Shown here: positions 47,995-55,525 of the stretch, one piece after another | How the letters are laid out: each line of letters begins with the position of its first letter | Position numbering within the stretch: the stretch's first letter is position 1 | Source of the DNA: a virus | Reading direction: 5' to 3' (one strand) | Virus record (IMG/VR): IMGVR_UViG_3300008108_000078 | Coordinates: 1 to 58,065 of that record | Length of the DNA: 58,065 nt | Notes under the pieces: generated by a model | Told to the model about the DNA's origin: nothing | What the model saw: only the letters and a program-made list of their open reading frames with translations | Databases searched by the model: none | Made by a program: the position numbers and the translations under genes

Positions 47995-48935
47995 GCTACT
48001 GGGGAATAAATGCGCTGAATCATGGATCTAGTTTGGCAGTATTTGCCGAATACGACCTCAAGTCTTGGCAAGTCAGCAAAGAAAACACCTTGCCTAGCGA
48101 AGTTATTAAACAGGCGCTCAATCAAGGCGGCCCTGACAAAATATTTTGGTATGAAAGACCCTGGGTTAAAAAAGCAAGACAGCTATACGCTGGACAATAT
48201 CGTACAGCATTTAATTTAAACACGTTACCTGGTAGATATCTTAAACAAACTCGGTTGGATTATGCCGATGTTTACTATTCGCCCCATCATGCCAGCCATG
48301 CAGCTGCTGGATATTATACTAGTCCATTTAATCATGCGGCTATTGTAGTATTAGATGCTATTGGTGAATTTGAATGTGCTACTATATGGGAAGGGAAGCA
48401 CGGCGAGTTACGTAAGGTTTGGTCTAAAAGTTATCCACATAGTTTAGGATTATTTTATAGTGCCTTTACTAAACTTTGCAGTTTAGAACCAATTAAACAA
48501 GAACATTTACTACAAGAAATGGCATTGAACGGTGATCCTACTAGATATTATTTTGATGTTAAGGAGTACATGGGAACATTGATACATGCTCACAAAAATC
48601 TACACAGAGGAGTGTTAGATTGGCCACATGATATCAATAACATCAAAGATCAATGTGACATTGCAGCCGCCGTCCAAGAAGTTTTTACCGAGCAAGTTGA
48701 TAGCATAATGCGTGTGGCTAAAGAATTAACCGGTGCTGACTGTTTAGTATATATGGGCGGCTGTGCTATGAATAGTGCAGCTAATAAAATTGTAGTTGAA
48801 CCAAAATTTAAGTACACATGGAGTTTGCCACAGCCTGGAGACCCTAGTAGTAGTATTGGTGCCGTACTTTATCACACAAAATGGCGTGTAGATTGGCGTT
48901 ATGATATAGCCAAGCATATTGCTATTAACACTTAA
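47991..48935 (+). CDS. Short carbamoyltransferase (NodU/TobZ family, N-terminal part only)
   Basis: 314 aa from the ATG at 47991, inside the preceding stop; an in-frame ATG at 47922 lies in the previous gene. YYSPHHASHAAAGYYTSPF (His99, His100, His103) is the metal-binding motif of the Kae1-like domain; IVVLDAIGEFE, SYPHSLGLFYSAFTKL, MGGCAMNSAANKIVV and DPSSSIGAVL follow. Full family members are about 550 aa with a C-terminal YrdC-like domain, which is absent here. The Kae1-like domain transfers carbamoyl from carbamoyl-AMP; without the YrdC part the source is unclear. Possible targets are sugars or nucleotides. Confidence 0.8.
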   Translation: MSYWGINALNHGSSLAVFAEYDLKSWQVSKENTLPSEVIKQALNQGGPDKIFWYERPWVKKARQLYAGQYRTAFNLNTLPGRYLKQTRLDYADVYYSPHHASHAAAGYYTSPFNHAAIVVLDAIGEFECATIWEGKHGELRKVWSKSYPHSLGLFYSAFTKLCSLEPIKQEHLLQEMALNGDPTRYYFDVKEYMGTLIHAHKNLHRGVLDWPHDINNIKDQCDIAAAVQEVFTEQVDSIMRVAKELTGADCLVYMGGCAMNSAANKIVVEPKFKYTWSLPQPGDPSSSIGAVLYHTKWRVDWRYDIAKHIAINT

Positions 48936-48947
48936 AGAGCGTATAAT
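48919..48947 (+). promoter_or_regulatory. Sigma70-like promoter for the helicase gene
   Basis: TTGCTA at 48919-48924, 17-base spacer, TATAAT at 48942-48947, ending 6 bases before the ATG at 48954. The -35 lies in the end of the carbamoyltransferase gene. Confidence 0.6.
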
Positions 48948-48953
48948 TAATAG

Positions 48954-50387
48954 ATGAAACAAAATACTGATTACGGTTTTGAAATACAAAAAGTTTATTT
49001 AGAAATGATGTTGGCAGATGCAGCAACATTTAGTCGTTGCCAAGCAATTTTTGATCACACACTATTTGATCGTAAACTGCAAAATTCTGCTGATTTTATT
49101 AACAATTATGTCAAAGAACATAGTGTAGTTCCAACGGAAACCATTGTCAATGCAGCTACTGGTTCTGATTTTAAAGTCCCGCATGATTTGAGAGAAGAAC
49201 ATTTTGATTGGTTACTTACCGACTTTGAAACTTTTATTAGACACAAAGGTCTTGAAAAGGCAATTCTCGAAAGTGCCGACATGCTGGAAAAAGGTGAGTA
49301 TGGTAGTGTAGAAGAAAAAATTAAAAAGGCTGTGCAAATTGGTCTACAAAAAGACATGGGTACAGATTACTTTTTAGATCCTCGTTCAAGATTAATGCGT
49401 ATTAAAGATAAAAACGGACAGATTAGTACTGGATGGAAAGCCATTGATGATAAACTGTTTGGTGGCATGAATCGAGGAGAGTTGAATATCTTTGCAGGTG
49501 GATCAGGTGCAGGTAAGTCGTTATTCTTGGCTAACTTAGGTTTGAACTGGGCACTACAAGGGTTGAATGTAATATATCTAAGTCTTGAACTTAGTGAAGA
49601 ATTAGTATCCATGCGTATGGATGCTATGCTAACTGGCATGCCAACTAAAGATGTGTTTAAGAACATAGACGATGTTGAAATGAAGGTTAGGATGATTGGT
49701 AAAAAATCAGGGCAGTTTCAAGTCAAGTATATGCCGTCTGGGAAGACCGTAAATGACATACGTTCGTATATGAAAGAGTATGAAATCAAAATGGAACGTA
49801 AAGTAGATGTACTATTAGTAGACTACTTGGACTTGCTGATGCCTATTGGCAAGAAAATCTCTGCAGAGAACTTGTTTGTCAAAGACAAATATGTGTCTGA
49901 AGAACTACGTAATCTGTCCATGGAGAAACAATGCATTTGCGTTACAGCGGCACAGTTGAATCGTGGAGCAGTTGAAGAAGTAGAGTTTGACCACAGTCAT
50001 ATCTCGGGAGGTTTAAGTAAGATTCAGACAGCAGATAATGTGTTTGGTATCTTTACCTCTAGAGCTATGCGTGAACGCGGACGCTATCAAATCCAATTAA
50101 TGAAAACACGTAGTTCAAGTGGTGTTGGGCAGAAAATTGATTTAGAGTTTAATATAGATAGTTTGCGTATTACTGACCTAGCTGATGAAGATAGTTACGG
50201 TTCCGGTGCCCCTAGCGCAGGTTCAAGTTTACTCAATCAAATAAAACAAAGGCAAACAGTTGTTGATCCTACTACAGGAGAAGTTGATCCTAACAGTTTG
50301 GGCCAAGCACCAAAAGTTAAAGCCAATGTTGAAAGCACAAAATTAAGAGAACTTTTGAATAATTTACCAAGTGACGATGTAGTGTAA
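48954..50387 (+). CDS. 41: Replicative helicase gp41 (DnaB-like)
   Basis: 477 aa. The N-terminal helical domain includes DFINNYVKEHSVVPTETIV. The RecA-like helicase domain has GWKAIDDKLFGGMNRGELNI, Walker A GGSGAGKS (182-189), VIYLSLELSEELVSMRMDAM, and Walker B VDVLLVDYLDLLMPI. It unwinds DNA at the fork with the gp61 primase. The C-terminus is Ser/Pro-rich, then KLRELLNNLPSDDVV. Confidence 0.95.
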   Translation: MKQNTDYGFEIQKVYLEMMLADAATFSRCQAIFDHTLFDRKLQNSADFINNYVKEHSVVPTETIVNAATGSDFKVPHDLREEHFDWLLTDFETFIRHKGLEKAILESADMLEKGEYGSVEEKIKKAVQIGLQKDMGTDYFLDPRSRLMRIKDKNGQISTGWKAIDDKLFGGMNRGELNIFAGGSGAGKSLFLANLGLNWALQGLNVIYLSLELSEELVSMRMDAMLTGMPTKDVFKNIDDVEMKVRMIGKKSGQFQVKYMPSGKTVNDIRSYMKEYEIKMERKVDVLLVDYLDLLMPIGKKISAENLFVKDKYVSEELRNLSMEKQCICVTAAQLNRGAVEEVEFDHSHISGGLSKIQTADNVFGIFTSRAMRERGRYQIQLMKTRSSSGVGQKIDLEFNIDSLRITDLADEDSYGSGAPSAGSSLLNQIKQRQTVVDPTTGEVDPNSLGQAPKVKANVESTKLRELLNNLPSDDVV

Positions 50388-50392
50388 TCTAG

Positions 50393-50421
50393 TTGTAATA
50401 AGGTTTTCTTAGTGTTATAAT
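50393..50421 (+). promoter_or_regulatory. Sigma70-like promoter for 50456
   Basis: TTGTAA at 50393-50398, 17-base spacer, TATAAT at 50416-50421. A TAAATA sequence overlaps the -10, so both early and late use are possible. The ribosome site GGAGAAAATC precedes the ATG at 50456. Confidence 0.6.
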
Positions 50422-50455
50422 AAATATACGCATATAATAACCGCTGGAGAAAATC

Positions 50456-50899
50456 ATGGAGCTGCACCACATCAAGGACATTAACGATCCGTTCGTTAAA
50501 GTTATCAAAGACGACCCTGTGCGTCCGCACATTCCTCTTGAACAAAGAGTAAATGATCTAGCGGAAATAATGATTCTCAAAGCAGGTGAAGAAGTACTAG
50601 CGGCTACTTGTATGCAATGGTTACGCGACATTCCAGAAGATGAGCAGGATCTTATTAAACTGGCAGAAACTCACGATGTTGCAGTATTTTATACCATCTG
50701 GAGTTATGCACCTGGTGCTGGTGCTCAATTGCTTCAAGCCGCTGCAGACTGGCTTAAAAAAGAATATAAAGATATTCGAGCTATTGTTACGTTAAGCCCA
50801 CAAACAGAAATGGCTAAAAAATTCCATCTTAAAAACGGTGCAAAGATTCGTAGAGAAAATCCTACATCAGTTAACTACGAATATTACAGTAAAGAATAA
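50456..50899 (+). CDS. GNAT acetyltransferase-like conserved phage protein
   Basis: 147 aa. VFYTIWSYAPGAGAQLLQAA (about 81-100) is reminiscent of the acetyl-CoA-binding loop Q/R-x-x-G-x-G/A of GNAT enzymes, and IVTLSPQTEMAKKFHLKNGA resembles the GNAT motif A-x-x-F-x-x-x-x-G. The N-terminal part has DINDPFVKVIKDDPVRPHIP. It recurs in T4-like marine phages. Acetyltransferase activity is inferred. Flanked by a promoter and a terminator, so it is a single-gene unit. Confidence 0.68.
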   Translation: MELHHIKDINDPFVKVIKDDPVRPHIPLEQRVNDLAEIMILKAGEEVLAATCMQWLRDIPEDEQDLIKLAETHDVAVFYTIWSYAPGAGAQLLQAAADWLKKEYKDIRAIVTLSPQTEMAKKFHLKNGAKIRRENPTSVNYEYYSKE

Positions 50900-50900
50900 A

Positions 50901-50925
50901 AAAGCCGCACTAAGCGGCTTTTTTT
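50901..50925. terminator. Bidirectional intrinsic terminator between convergent genes
   Basis: Stem AAGCCGC / GCGGCTT (50902-50908 with 50914-50920), T-run on the plus strand and A-run upstream. It serves the genes ending at 50899 (plus) and 50924 (minus). Confidence 0.85.
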
Positions 50926-51880
50926 ATTTGTAGTTTCTTGGAATGTTTGGATCGTAGTTACTACCGGCTCGTTTGTCGCCTTTGAGCATTTGATTGCGTA
51001 GCATACGACTGAACGTAGCAATTTGTTCTGGACTATGTGACTTGGGATCTAGCTGATAACCAATAGTACCATTAGCAAGACCTGCCAATACTTTTTTCAC
51101 ATCCTGCTCAGTATAAGGAATGTCCGACGGTTGTGTATTTACTTTACCTGTAGTATAGATACCACACCATGCAAATGTTTCACATCCTGCTTTGACAGCG
51201 GCCGCAAATGCTTGATTAAAGTTGGACATGTATTTGATACGAGCTTGATCTTCAATAGTACATTTTTGTGGTGCACCGTCCATTGGCTCAGATCTTGCTG
51301 GTTCGGCTGGCAACGGATCTAATGCTGTACCTGTAGCTGAATTAGAATTAACAGGAGTTGCAACAGCAGGCTCAGCTGCTGGAGTTGCAGCCACTGGTGC
51401 CGAATCTGGCTCACCGTACTGAACATTCCAGATTTCTCCAGTACCACTACGTACAACATTGCCCTGACCATCAACAGCTGCTGAAATAATTTTCTTGCCG
51501 TTTCTAGGATCAATGTCACCAATCTTTAATTCATCTAATCTTGCCGCACGTCTTAGTGATTCAAGTGCTTCTCTAACTGCTGACGGTTTGATAACATTAT
51601 TACCGCCTAGATAACTCCACTGGTCTTGAGCTGCAGGCTGTGTTCGAACAGGATTTGATGATGCCTTTTTAGTGCTGTAGATTTGGCAAAATCTGAACTT
51701 TTTACCAGGACCTAATTGTTTAAGAGCCTGCTCTTTGGCTTTTGCAAGTCCGTTGGCTTTAATTTCTGGAATACCATCCTGTGGCTTGTAAGCATCAATG
51801 TTTGTAGCAGCTTGGGCAGGAGCCTCGGCTTCTTCTATAGAACGCAGTCGGTTAATAAAATCGTGAATTGAGTGGGTCAT
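50924..51880 (-). CDS. Probable virion-associated protein with repeated F-W-C-Y motif
   Basis: 318 aa. The N-terminal HDFINRLRSIEEAE resembles short N-terminal helices of other virion-type proteins here. QALKQLGPGKKFRFCQIYST and MSNFNQAFAAAVKAGCETFA with WCGIYTT carry two versions of a motif found also in 29363-29764 and 31428-34370. Pro/Ala/Thr linkers separate the segments. A late box lies upstream with an AAGAGAT ribosome site. Function unknown. Confidence 0.68.
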   Translation of the reverse strand: MTHSIHDFINRLRSIEEAEAPAQAATNIDAYKPQDGIPEIKANGLAKAKEQALKQLGPGKKFRFCQIYSTKKASSNPVRTQPAAQDQWSYLGGNNVIKPSAVREALESLRRAARLDELKIGDIDPRNGKKIISAAVDGQGNVVRSGTGEIWNVQYGEPDSAPVAATPAAEPAVATPVNSNSATGTALDPLPAEPARSEPMDGAPQKCTIEDQARIKYMSNFNQAFAAAVKAGCETFAWCGIYTTGKVNTQPSDIPYTEQDVKKVLAGLANGTIGYQLDPKSHSPEQIATFSRMLRNQMLKGDKRAGSNYDPNIPRNYK

Positions 51881-51897
51881 AATAATATCTCTTGTGT

Positions 51898-51905
51898 TAT
51901 TTATC
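51898..51905 (-). promoter_or_regulatory. Late-promoter-like box GATAAATA
   Basis: On the minus strand, 17 bases before the ATG at 51880, with an AAGAGATATT ribosome site between. It is divergent from the box at 51923-51928. Confidence 0.55.
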
Positions 51906-51922
51906 TTGTCGACGTTATTGGG

Positions 51923-51928
51923 TAAATA
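51923..51928 (+). promoter_or_regulatory. Late-promoter-like TAAATA box for the tail fibre
   Basis: GGTAAATATACTAG, 24 bases before the ATG at 51953, with a CCAGGAAT ribosome site. Confidence 0.5.
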
Positions 51929-51952
51929 TACTAGTTAACCAGGAATTTTACC

Positions 51953-53731
51953 ATGTCAGTTCAACGCAGTATACGATTACAGGCAAAAACACAAGAAAGT
52001 CTAAATGCTATTGGTGGTAGTTTGGGTGAAGTTTTTTACGACCGAACTAGACAGACCCTACGACTCATGGACGGCAGTCAAAAAGGCGGATTTACCATAG
52101 CCAACAGAGATTGGGTAGACAGCAGACTAGACTGGGCCAACATACAGAATAAACCAACCATTCCTGTTTTTAGTGCTGTGGCGGTTTCAGGCAGTTACAA
52201 CGACTTGTCTAATAAGCCATTGATTTTTTCGGGCAGTTATAACGACCTAACAGACAAACCTGTTATAGGCACAGCCACAACAACCAGCTTGGGCTTGGTC
52301 AAAGTAGACGGTACTACTATTAGTATTTTAGATGGCGTTATCAGTTCAGTGGGCGGTGGCACAACCATCAACGCCATCAGCGACATCGGAGATGTACAAG
52401 CCACAGGGGCCAATGCACCCACTAACAATCAAGCATTGTTATGGAACACAGCGGCCAGCAAGTGGCGTCCTACAACTGTAAACGCAGCTTTTGTTGGCTT
52501 AGGTAACGTGACCAATGAAAGCAAGGCCACCATGTTTACCAACCCAACATTTACAGGTACAGTAAACTTGGGCGCAGGTATTGTCAATCTACCAGCAGGG
52601 TCAACAATTGGCGGCAGCGCCGTGGCCACTACAGGTTTGATCACATTCAGCGGATCAACAATCAGTACCAGTGTCAGTTCAATTACCCTGGCTAAAAGCA
52701 CCAGCATCACAGGCAACTTGACTGTCAGCGGTGTTATAGGAGCCAGTATTAATGCGCTCAGTGATGTGGACACAGCATCAACTCCGCCTACTACAGGCCA
52801 GGTGTTAAAGTGGGATGGCACAGCTTGGAAGCCAGCAGCTGATATTGCAGCAGGCGGCAGTAACGTAGATGCCGACACCCTGGACGGTAATGATGGCACT
52901 TACTATTTGGACTACAACAACTTTACCAACACGCCGGACTTGACTGTGTATGCTCCCTTGGACACGCCCACATTCACCGGTGTTGAATTTACGTTTCTAG
53001 GTCTAACAGCAACAGGATTTACTGGTACCAGTACTACTTTAGTAACCAGCGAAAGCCCTACATTTACTGGCACAGTCTCAGGCATAGACAAATCAGCAGT
53101 GGGCCTGGGCAATGTGACCAATGAAAGCAAGGCCACAATGTTTACCAATCCCACATTCACTGGCACAGTCTCGGGTGTAACAGCCACAATGGTTGGCTTG
53201 GGCAATGTAACCAATGAATCAAAAACCACCATGTTTGAAAACCCCACATTCACTGGCACAGTCTCAGGTGTGTCAAAAAGTGCAGTGGGCTTGGGCAATG
53301 TGGAAAACACCGCACTCAGCACATGGGCCGGCAGCAGCAACATAGTGACTGTTGGTACTTTGACCAGTCAACTGCGAGTAAACAATCAAGGCGGTTTGGG
53401 CTATGCAACAGGACAAGGTGGTACAGTCACACAGGCCACCAGCAGAACAACAGCAGTCAGCATCAACAAACTGTCAGGTGTAATTACTCTATTCAACGCC
53501 ACAGCAGCTGCAGGTACATTCAGCTTTGTAGTCAACAATACTCTAGTGGCAGTTACAGATTTAATAGTGGTCAACAAAGTAACAGGCACCAACGCAGCCA
53601 ACGTGTACATTCCACAGGTAACACAAGTTACCAACGGCACATTCCGTATCAGCGTTTACGTGCCCAGCGCAATTGGTACTAACGACCAACCACAAATTAG
53701 CTTTCTAGTGCTCAAGGGCGTGACTGCTTAA
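51953..53731 (+). CDS. Tail fibre protein with internal repeats
   Basis: 592 aa. The N-terminal module (RSIRLQAKTQESLNAIGGSL, GEVFYDRTRQTLRLMDGSQK) is of the attachment type. It continues with fibre-shaft motifs WANIQNKPTIP and SGSYNDLSNKPLIF. Then near-identical repeats VGLGNVTNESKATMFTNPTF occur around residues 181-205, 383-408 and 412-436, each linked by TGTVSG; a related unit starts VGLGNVENTAL. The C-terminal 130 residues form a separate beta domain (VNNTLVAVTDLIVVNKVTGT, VYIPQVTQVTNGTFRISVYV) common to phage fibres. G+C is visibly higher than in the oxygenase string. Likely part of the long or short tail-fibre system. Confidence 0.82.
   Translation: MSVQRSIRLQAKTQESLNAIGGSLGEVFYDRTRQTLRLMDGSQKGGFTIANRDWVDSRLDWANIQNKPTIPVFSAVAVSGSYNDLSNKPLIFSGSYNDLTDKPVIGTATTTSLGLVKVDGTTISILDGVISSVGGGTTINAISDIGDVQATGANAPTNNQALLWNTAASKWRPTTVNAAFVGLGNVTNESKATMFTNPTFTGTVNLGAGIVNLPAGSTIGGSAVATTGLITFSGSTISTSVSSITLAKSTSITGNLTVSGVIGASINALSDVDTASTPPTTGQVLKWDGTAWKPAADIAAGGSNVDADTLDGNDGTYYLDYNNFTNTPDLTVYAPLDTPTFTGVEFTFLGLTATGFTGTSTTLVTSESPTFTGTVSGIDKSAVGLGNVTNESKATMFTNPTFTGTVSGVTATMVGLGNVTNESKTTMFENPTFTGTVSGVSKSAVGLGNVENTALSTWAGSSNIVTVGTLTSQLRVNNQGGLGYATGQGGTVTQATSRTTAVSINKLSGVITLFNATAAAGTFSFVVNNTLVAVTDLIVVNKVTGTNAANVYIPQVTQVTNGTFRISVYVPSAIGTNDQPQISFLVLKGVTA
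52490..53320 (+). repeat. Internal repeats of the fibre gene
   Basis: The unit coding VGLGNVTNESKATMFTNPTF recurs at about 52494-52553, 53100-53159 and, with changes, 53190-53249, with a shortened version near 53285. They are in frame and alternate with variable spacers; recombination between them could change shaft length. Confidence 0.75.
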
Positions 53732-53734
53732 TCA

Positions 53735-53823
53735 CAGCGAAGCTGCGCGAAAATTCCGCACTCGCGAAGCGCCGGAAAATTCTCCAGCCGCGAAGCGGTA
53801 ACGGCGCAACGCAAATCAGCGTT
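53735..53823 (+). repeat. Array of short GAA-loop hairpins after the fibre gene
   Basis: Three small inverted repeats, each with a GAA loop but different stems: CAGC-GAA-GCTG (53735-53745), CGC-GAA-GCG (53763-53771), CCGC-GAA-GCGG (53788-53798). Between them GAAAATTC occurs at 53749-53756 and 53775-53782. The loop spacing is 26-27 bases. A fourth hairpin AACGC / GCGTT (53808-53812 with 53819-53823) follows. No T-run is present. Confidence 0.7.
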
Positions 53824-53838
53824 CAGTTAGCCCTGCCC

Positions 53839-53846
53839 CATAAATA
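53839..53846 (+). promoter_or_regulatory. Late-promoter-like box CATAAATA
   Basis: Seven bases (TTATATT) before the ATG at 53854; no Shine-Dalgarno. Confidence 0.5.
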
Positions 53847-53853
53847 TTATATT

Positions 53854-54114
53854 ATGCCGCGCACATACTATCTACCAGAGTTGCATGACTTTGAATATAT
53901 AGCTAGGGCACCATGGCCCATAATTACCAACCGTCATCAGCAGTTGGATTGGATAGCGGCTGTTGATGAACTGGAAGCCTGGTTAAATCGCTATATAGGT
54001 CATCACTATGCAGAATGGGCTTATCACAATGGCACTACTGTTGACTACTGGACAGCCTGCATAGCATTCAAGCGTGAACGCAACAAGACCTTATTCTTAT
54101 TAACATGGACTTAA
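53854..54114 (+). CDS. Small phage protein, unknown
   Basis: 86 aa rich in Trp, Tyr and His. YYLPELHDFEYIARAPWPII, DWIAAVDELEAWLNRYIGHH, YAEWAYHNGTTVDYWTACIA. No domain recognised. It follows a late box directly and overlaps the next small gene by 10 bases. Composition and the coupled neighbour support coding. Confidence 0.6.
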   Translation: MPRTYYLPELHDFEYIARAPWPIITNRHQQLDWIAAVDELEAWLNRYIGHHYAEWAYHNGTTVDYWTACIAFKRERNKTLFLLTWT

Positions 54115-54230
54115 AACAGCTAGAATCTATAATAGACAATGACTGGTACTACTGCCTAGCAGTCACAGTCATGTTGGTAGCAGCATTTGACTTGGGTTTA
54201 ATCATAGGTTTTATTTGGCTAGCCCTGTAG
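54105..54230 (+). CDS. Small single-span membrane protein (41 aa)
   Basis: 41 aa. The N-terminal MDLKQLESIIDNDWYYCLA is followed by one hydrophobic segment (VTVMLVAAFDLGLIIGFIWL) long enough to span a membrane. It overlaps the upstream stop by 10 bases. Could be a small inner-membrane or lysis-related protein; there is no specific evidence for a holin. Confidence 0.5.
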   Translation: MDLKQLESIIDNDWYYCLAVTVMLVAAFDLGLIIGFIWLAL

Positions 54231-54426
54231 CAAGATCTAAGCTAGGATCTAGTCTAGGACATGAGTCTGCATAGCGCAGTAAGAACTCTGTTAACAGTGG
54301 TCCTTCTGGAACCCAAAAGCGTGTGCGATTCAAGTGTACTTCATATTCAAATCCCCGTTGCTGTATATAACGAAAAATTTCGCCAACTTGAGGATTGAGT
54401 GTAAGTACATAAAATTCTTGTTGCAC
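54211..54426 (-). CDS. Small phage protein, unknown
   Basis: 71 aa. EFYVLTLNPQVGEIFRYIQQ, RGFEYEVHLNRTRFWVPEGP, LLTEFLLRYADSCPRLDP. Well-mixed composition with alternating hydrophobic pattern, consistent with a folded alpha/beta protein. It converges on the membrane-protein gene (20-base overlap). Not recognised. Confidence 0.55.
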   Translation of the reverse strand: MQQEFYVLTLNPQVGEIFRYIQQRGFEYEVHLNRTRFWVPEGPLLTEFLLRYADSCPRLDPSLDLATGLAK

Positions 54427-54432
54427 TAAATA
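54426..54432 (+). promoter_or_regulatory. Late-promoter-like box CTAAATA
   Basis: Five bases (TTTAC) before the ATG at 54438; no Shine-Dalgarno. Confidence 0.5.
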
Positions 54433-54437
54433 TTTAC

Positions 54438-55094
54438 ATGAAAATACACGAGCTTGAAGAAAATGCGGCTATAACACAGTTTCTAGCACGTATGGCACAG
54501 AACATGGCCAAAACAGCTGGAAAGACCCCGGCAGACGATGCAGCTAGAGCAGCAGCAAAAACTGTGCCTGCAACAGCTAAGGCAACCACAACGCTAGCGG
54601 ATCGAATAGCTGAACGAGCAGCGCAACAGGGCGTCAAGCTAGAACCATTAATGGCTAAAGTATGGGATCAAACTGCCAACAAGTTCGTAGAACGTGCAAT
54701 ACCCATAGTCAATCACGATGGTCGTGCTATAGTGGTTGTAAACATAAATGGACAGCGTGTGCCATACTATTTGAGCAGTGGTAGTGTGCCCAAGGAAGGT
54801 GTAGTACCGGGCAAATGGTATCCTATATTTGGAGTGGGTCCAGATGGTTGGATCAACAAAGCAGCTAATGTAGGCACGTACTATAGTAGACCAGCACTGA
54901 AACAGGCTGCACTACAGTTGGATAGTGCAGTGGGCGACATTAGAGCACAGTTGGGCAACATGCGAGACTTTGGAGTGGGGAAAACAGCATTTGCATCAAT
55001 TAACCAAGGACTTAGTCCAGTAACTTACGAGCAGGGCATAAAGGGTGCATTGAAAGAACCAGCATATGAACTGTTCAAGCGTATAGGCAGTTAG
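54438..55094 (+). CDS. Phage protein of unknown function, possibly virion-associated
   Basis: 218 aa. Ala-rich helical N-terminus (AAITQFLARMAQNMAKTAGK), then a beta segment IVNHDGRAIVVVNINGQRVP with YYLSSGSVP, GKWYPIFGVGPDGWINKAAN, and a helical C-terminus. No enzyme motif. Preceded closely by a late box. The N-terminus MKIHELEENA resembles the short N-terminal leaders of other structural proteins in this phage. Confidence 0.62.
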   Translation: MKIHELEENAAITQFLARMAQNMAKTAGKTPADDAARAAAKTVPATAKATTTLADRIAERAAQQGVKLEPLMAKVWDQTANKFVERAIPIVNHDGRAIVVVNINGQRVPYYLSSGSVPKEGVVPGKWYPIFGVGPDGWINKAANVGTYYSRPALKQAALQLDSAVGDIRAQLGNMRDFGVGKTAFASINQGLSPVTYEQGIKGALKEPAYELFKRIGS

Positions 55095-55273
55095 TTGAGA
55101 TAGCTAATATAAACAGCTAGAGCAGCAAGCAGCACAATAGCGTAAATCCAACCGTAAGTATCCCAATGACCTAACTCTTGGCGTGTATAGCGCCTATAGT
55201 AGCAGTCATAGTCGGGATCATAATAGTAGGTCTTGTCCTCAACTGTTATAGTCTTTTCATCAAGTGTTGTCAT
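55091..55273 (-). CDS. Small Tyr-rich protein with C-terminal membrane segment
   Basis: 60 aa from the ATG at 55273; a start at 55303 is possible but adds an unlike leader. TYYYDPDYDCYYRRYTRQEL is strongly Tyr/Asp-rich, then WDTYGWIYAIVLLAALAVYI forms a single hydrophobic segment, a tail-anchored arrangement. It overlaps the plus-strand gene stop by 4 bases. Function unknown. Confidence 0.6.
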   Translation of the reverse strand: MTTLDEKTITVEDKTYYYDPDYDCYYRRYTRQELGHWDTYGWIYAIVLLAALAVYISYLN

Positions 55274-55481
55274 ATAGATATATAGCCCGAAAGGGTCCTG
55301 CAAGGTAAAAAAATTGGTGCGCGAAAAAATATAAAGAAGTACTTATAGATTCATGGTGGTGATTTCGCACCTATATGGGGTGAAAATTTTGGTTGCGCTG
55401 TTGTATTTTTGCAACAAATTTCAAATATATACTCTGACCCCCCCTCGATGATTTCGAATATTTTTTTTCGAATTCTCAATC

Positions 55482-55525
55482 AAAAAAAACCCCAGGACAC
55501 CGGGAGCGAATCGGATATCCTGGGG
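55482..55525 (-). terminator. Intrinsic terminator of the AAA+ ATPase gene (hairpin A)
   Basis: On the minus strand an 8-bp stem CCCCAGGA / TCCTGGGG (55490-55497 with 55518-55525) is followed by eight Ts (complement of 55482-55489). The loop contains the 18-base sequence also found in hairpin B. Confidence 0.8.

Noticed and set aside
53323-53682. Gln/Ser/His-rich frame inside the tail fibre gene
   Set aside because: Low-complexity shadow of the fibre C-terminal domain in another frame.
55353-55451. Short plus-strand frame of 32 codons in the non-coding region
   Set aside because: No ribosome site, no neighbour coupling and a biased hydrophobic composition; not supported as a gene.
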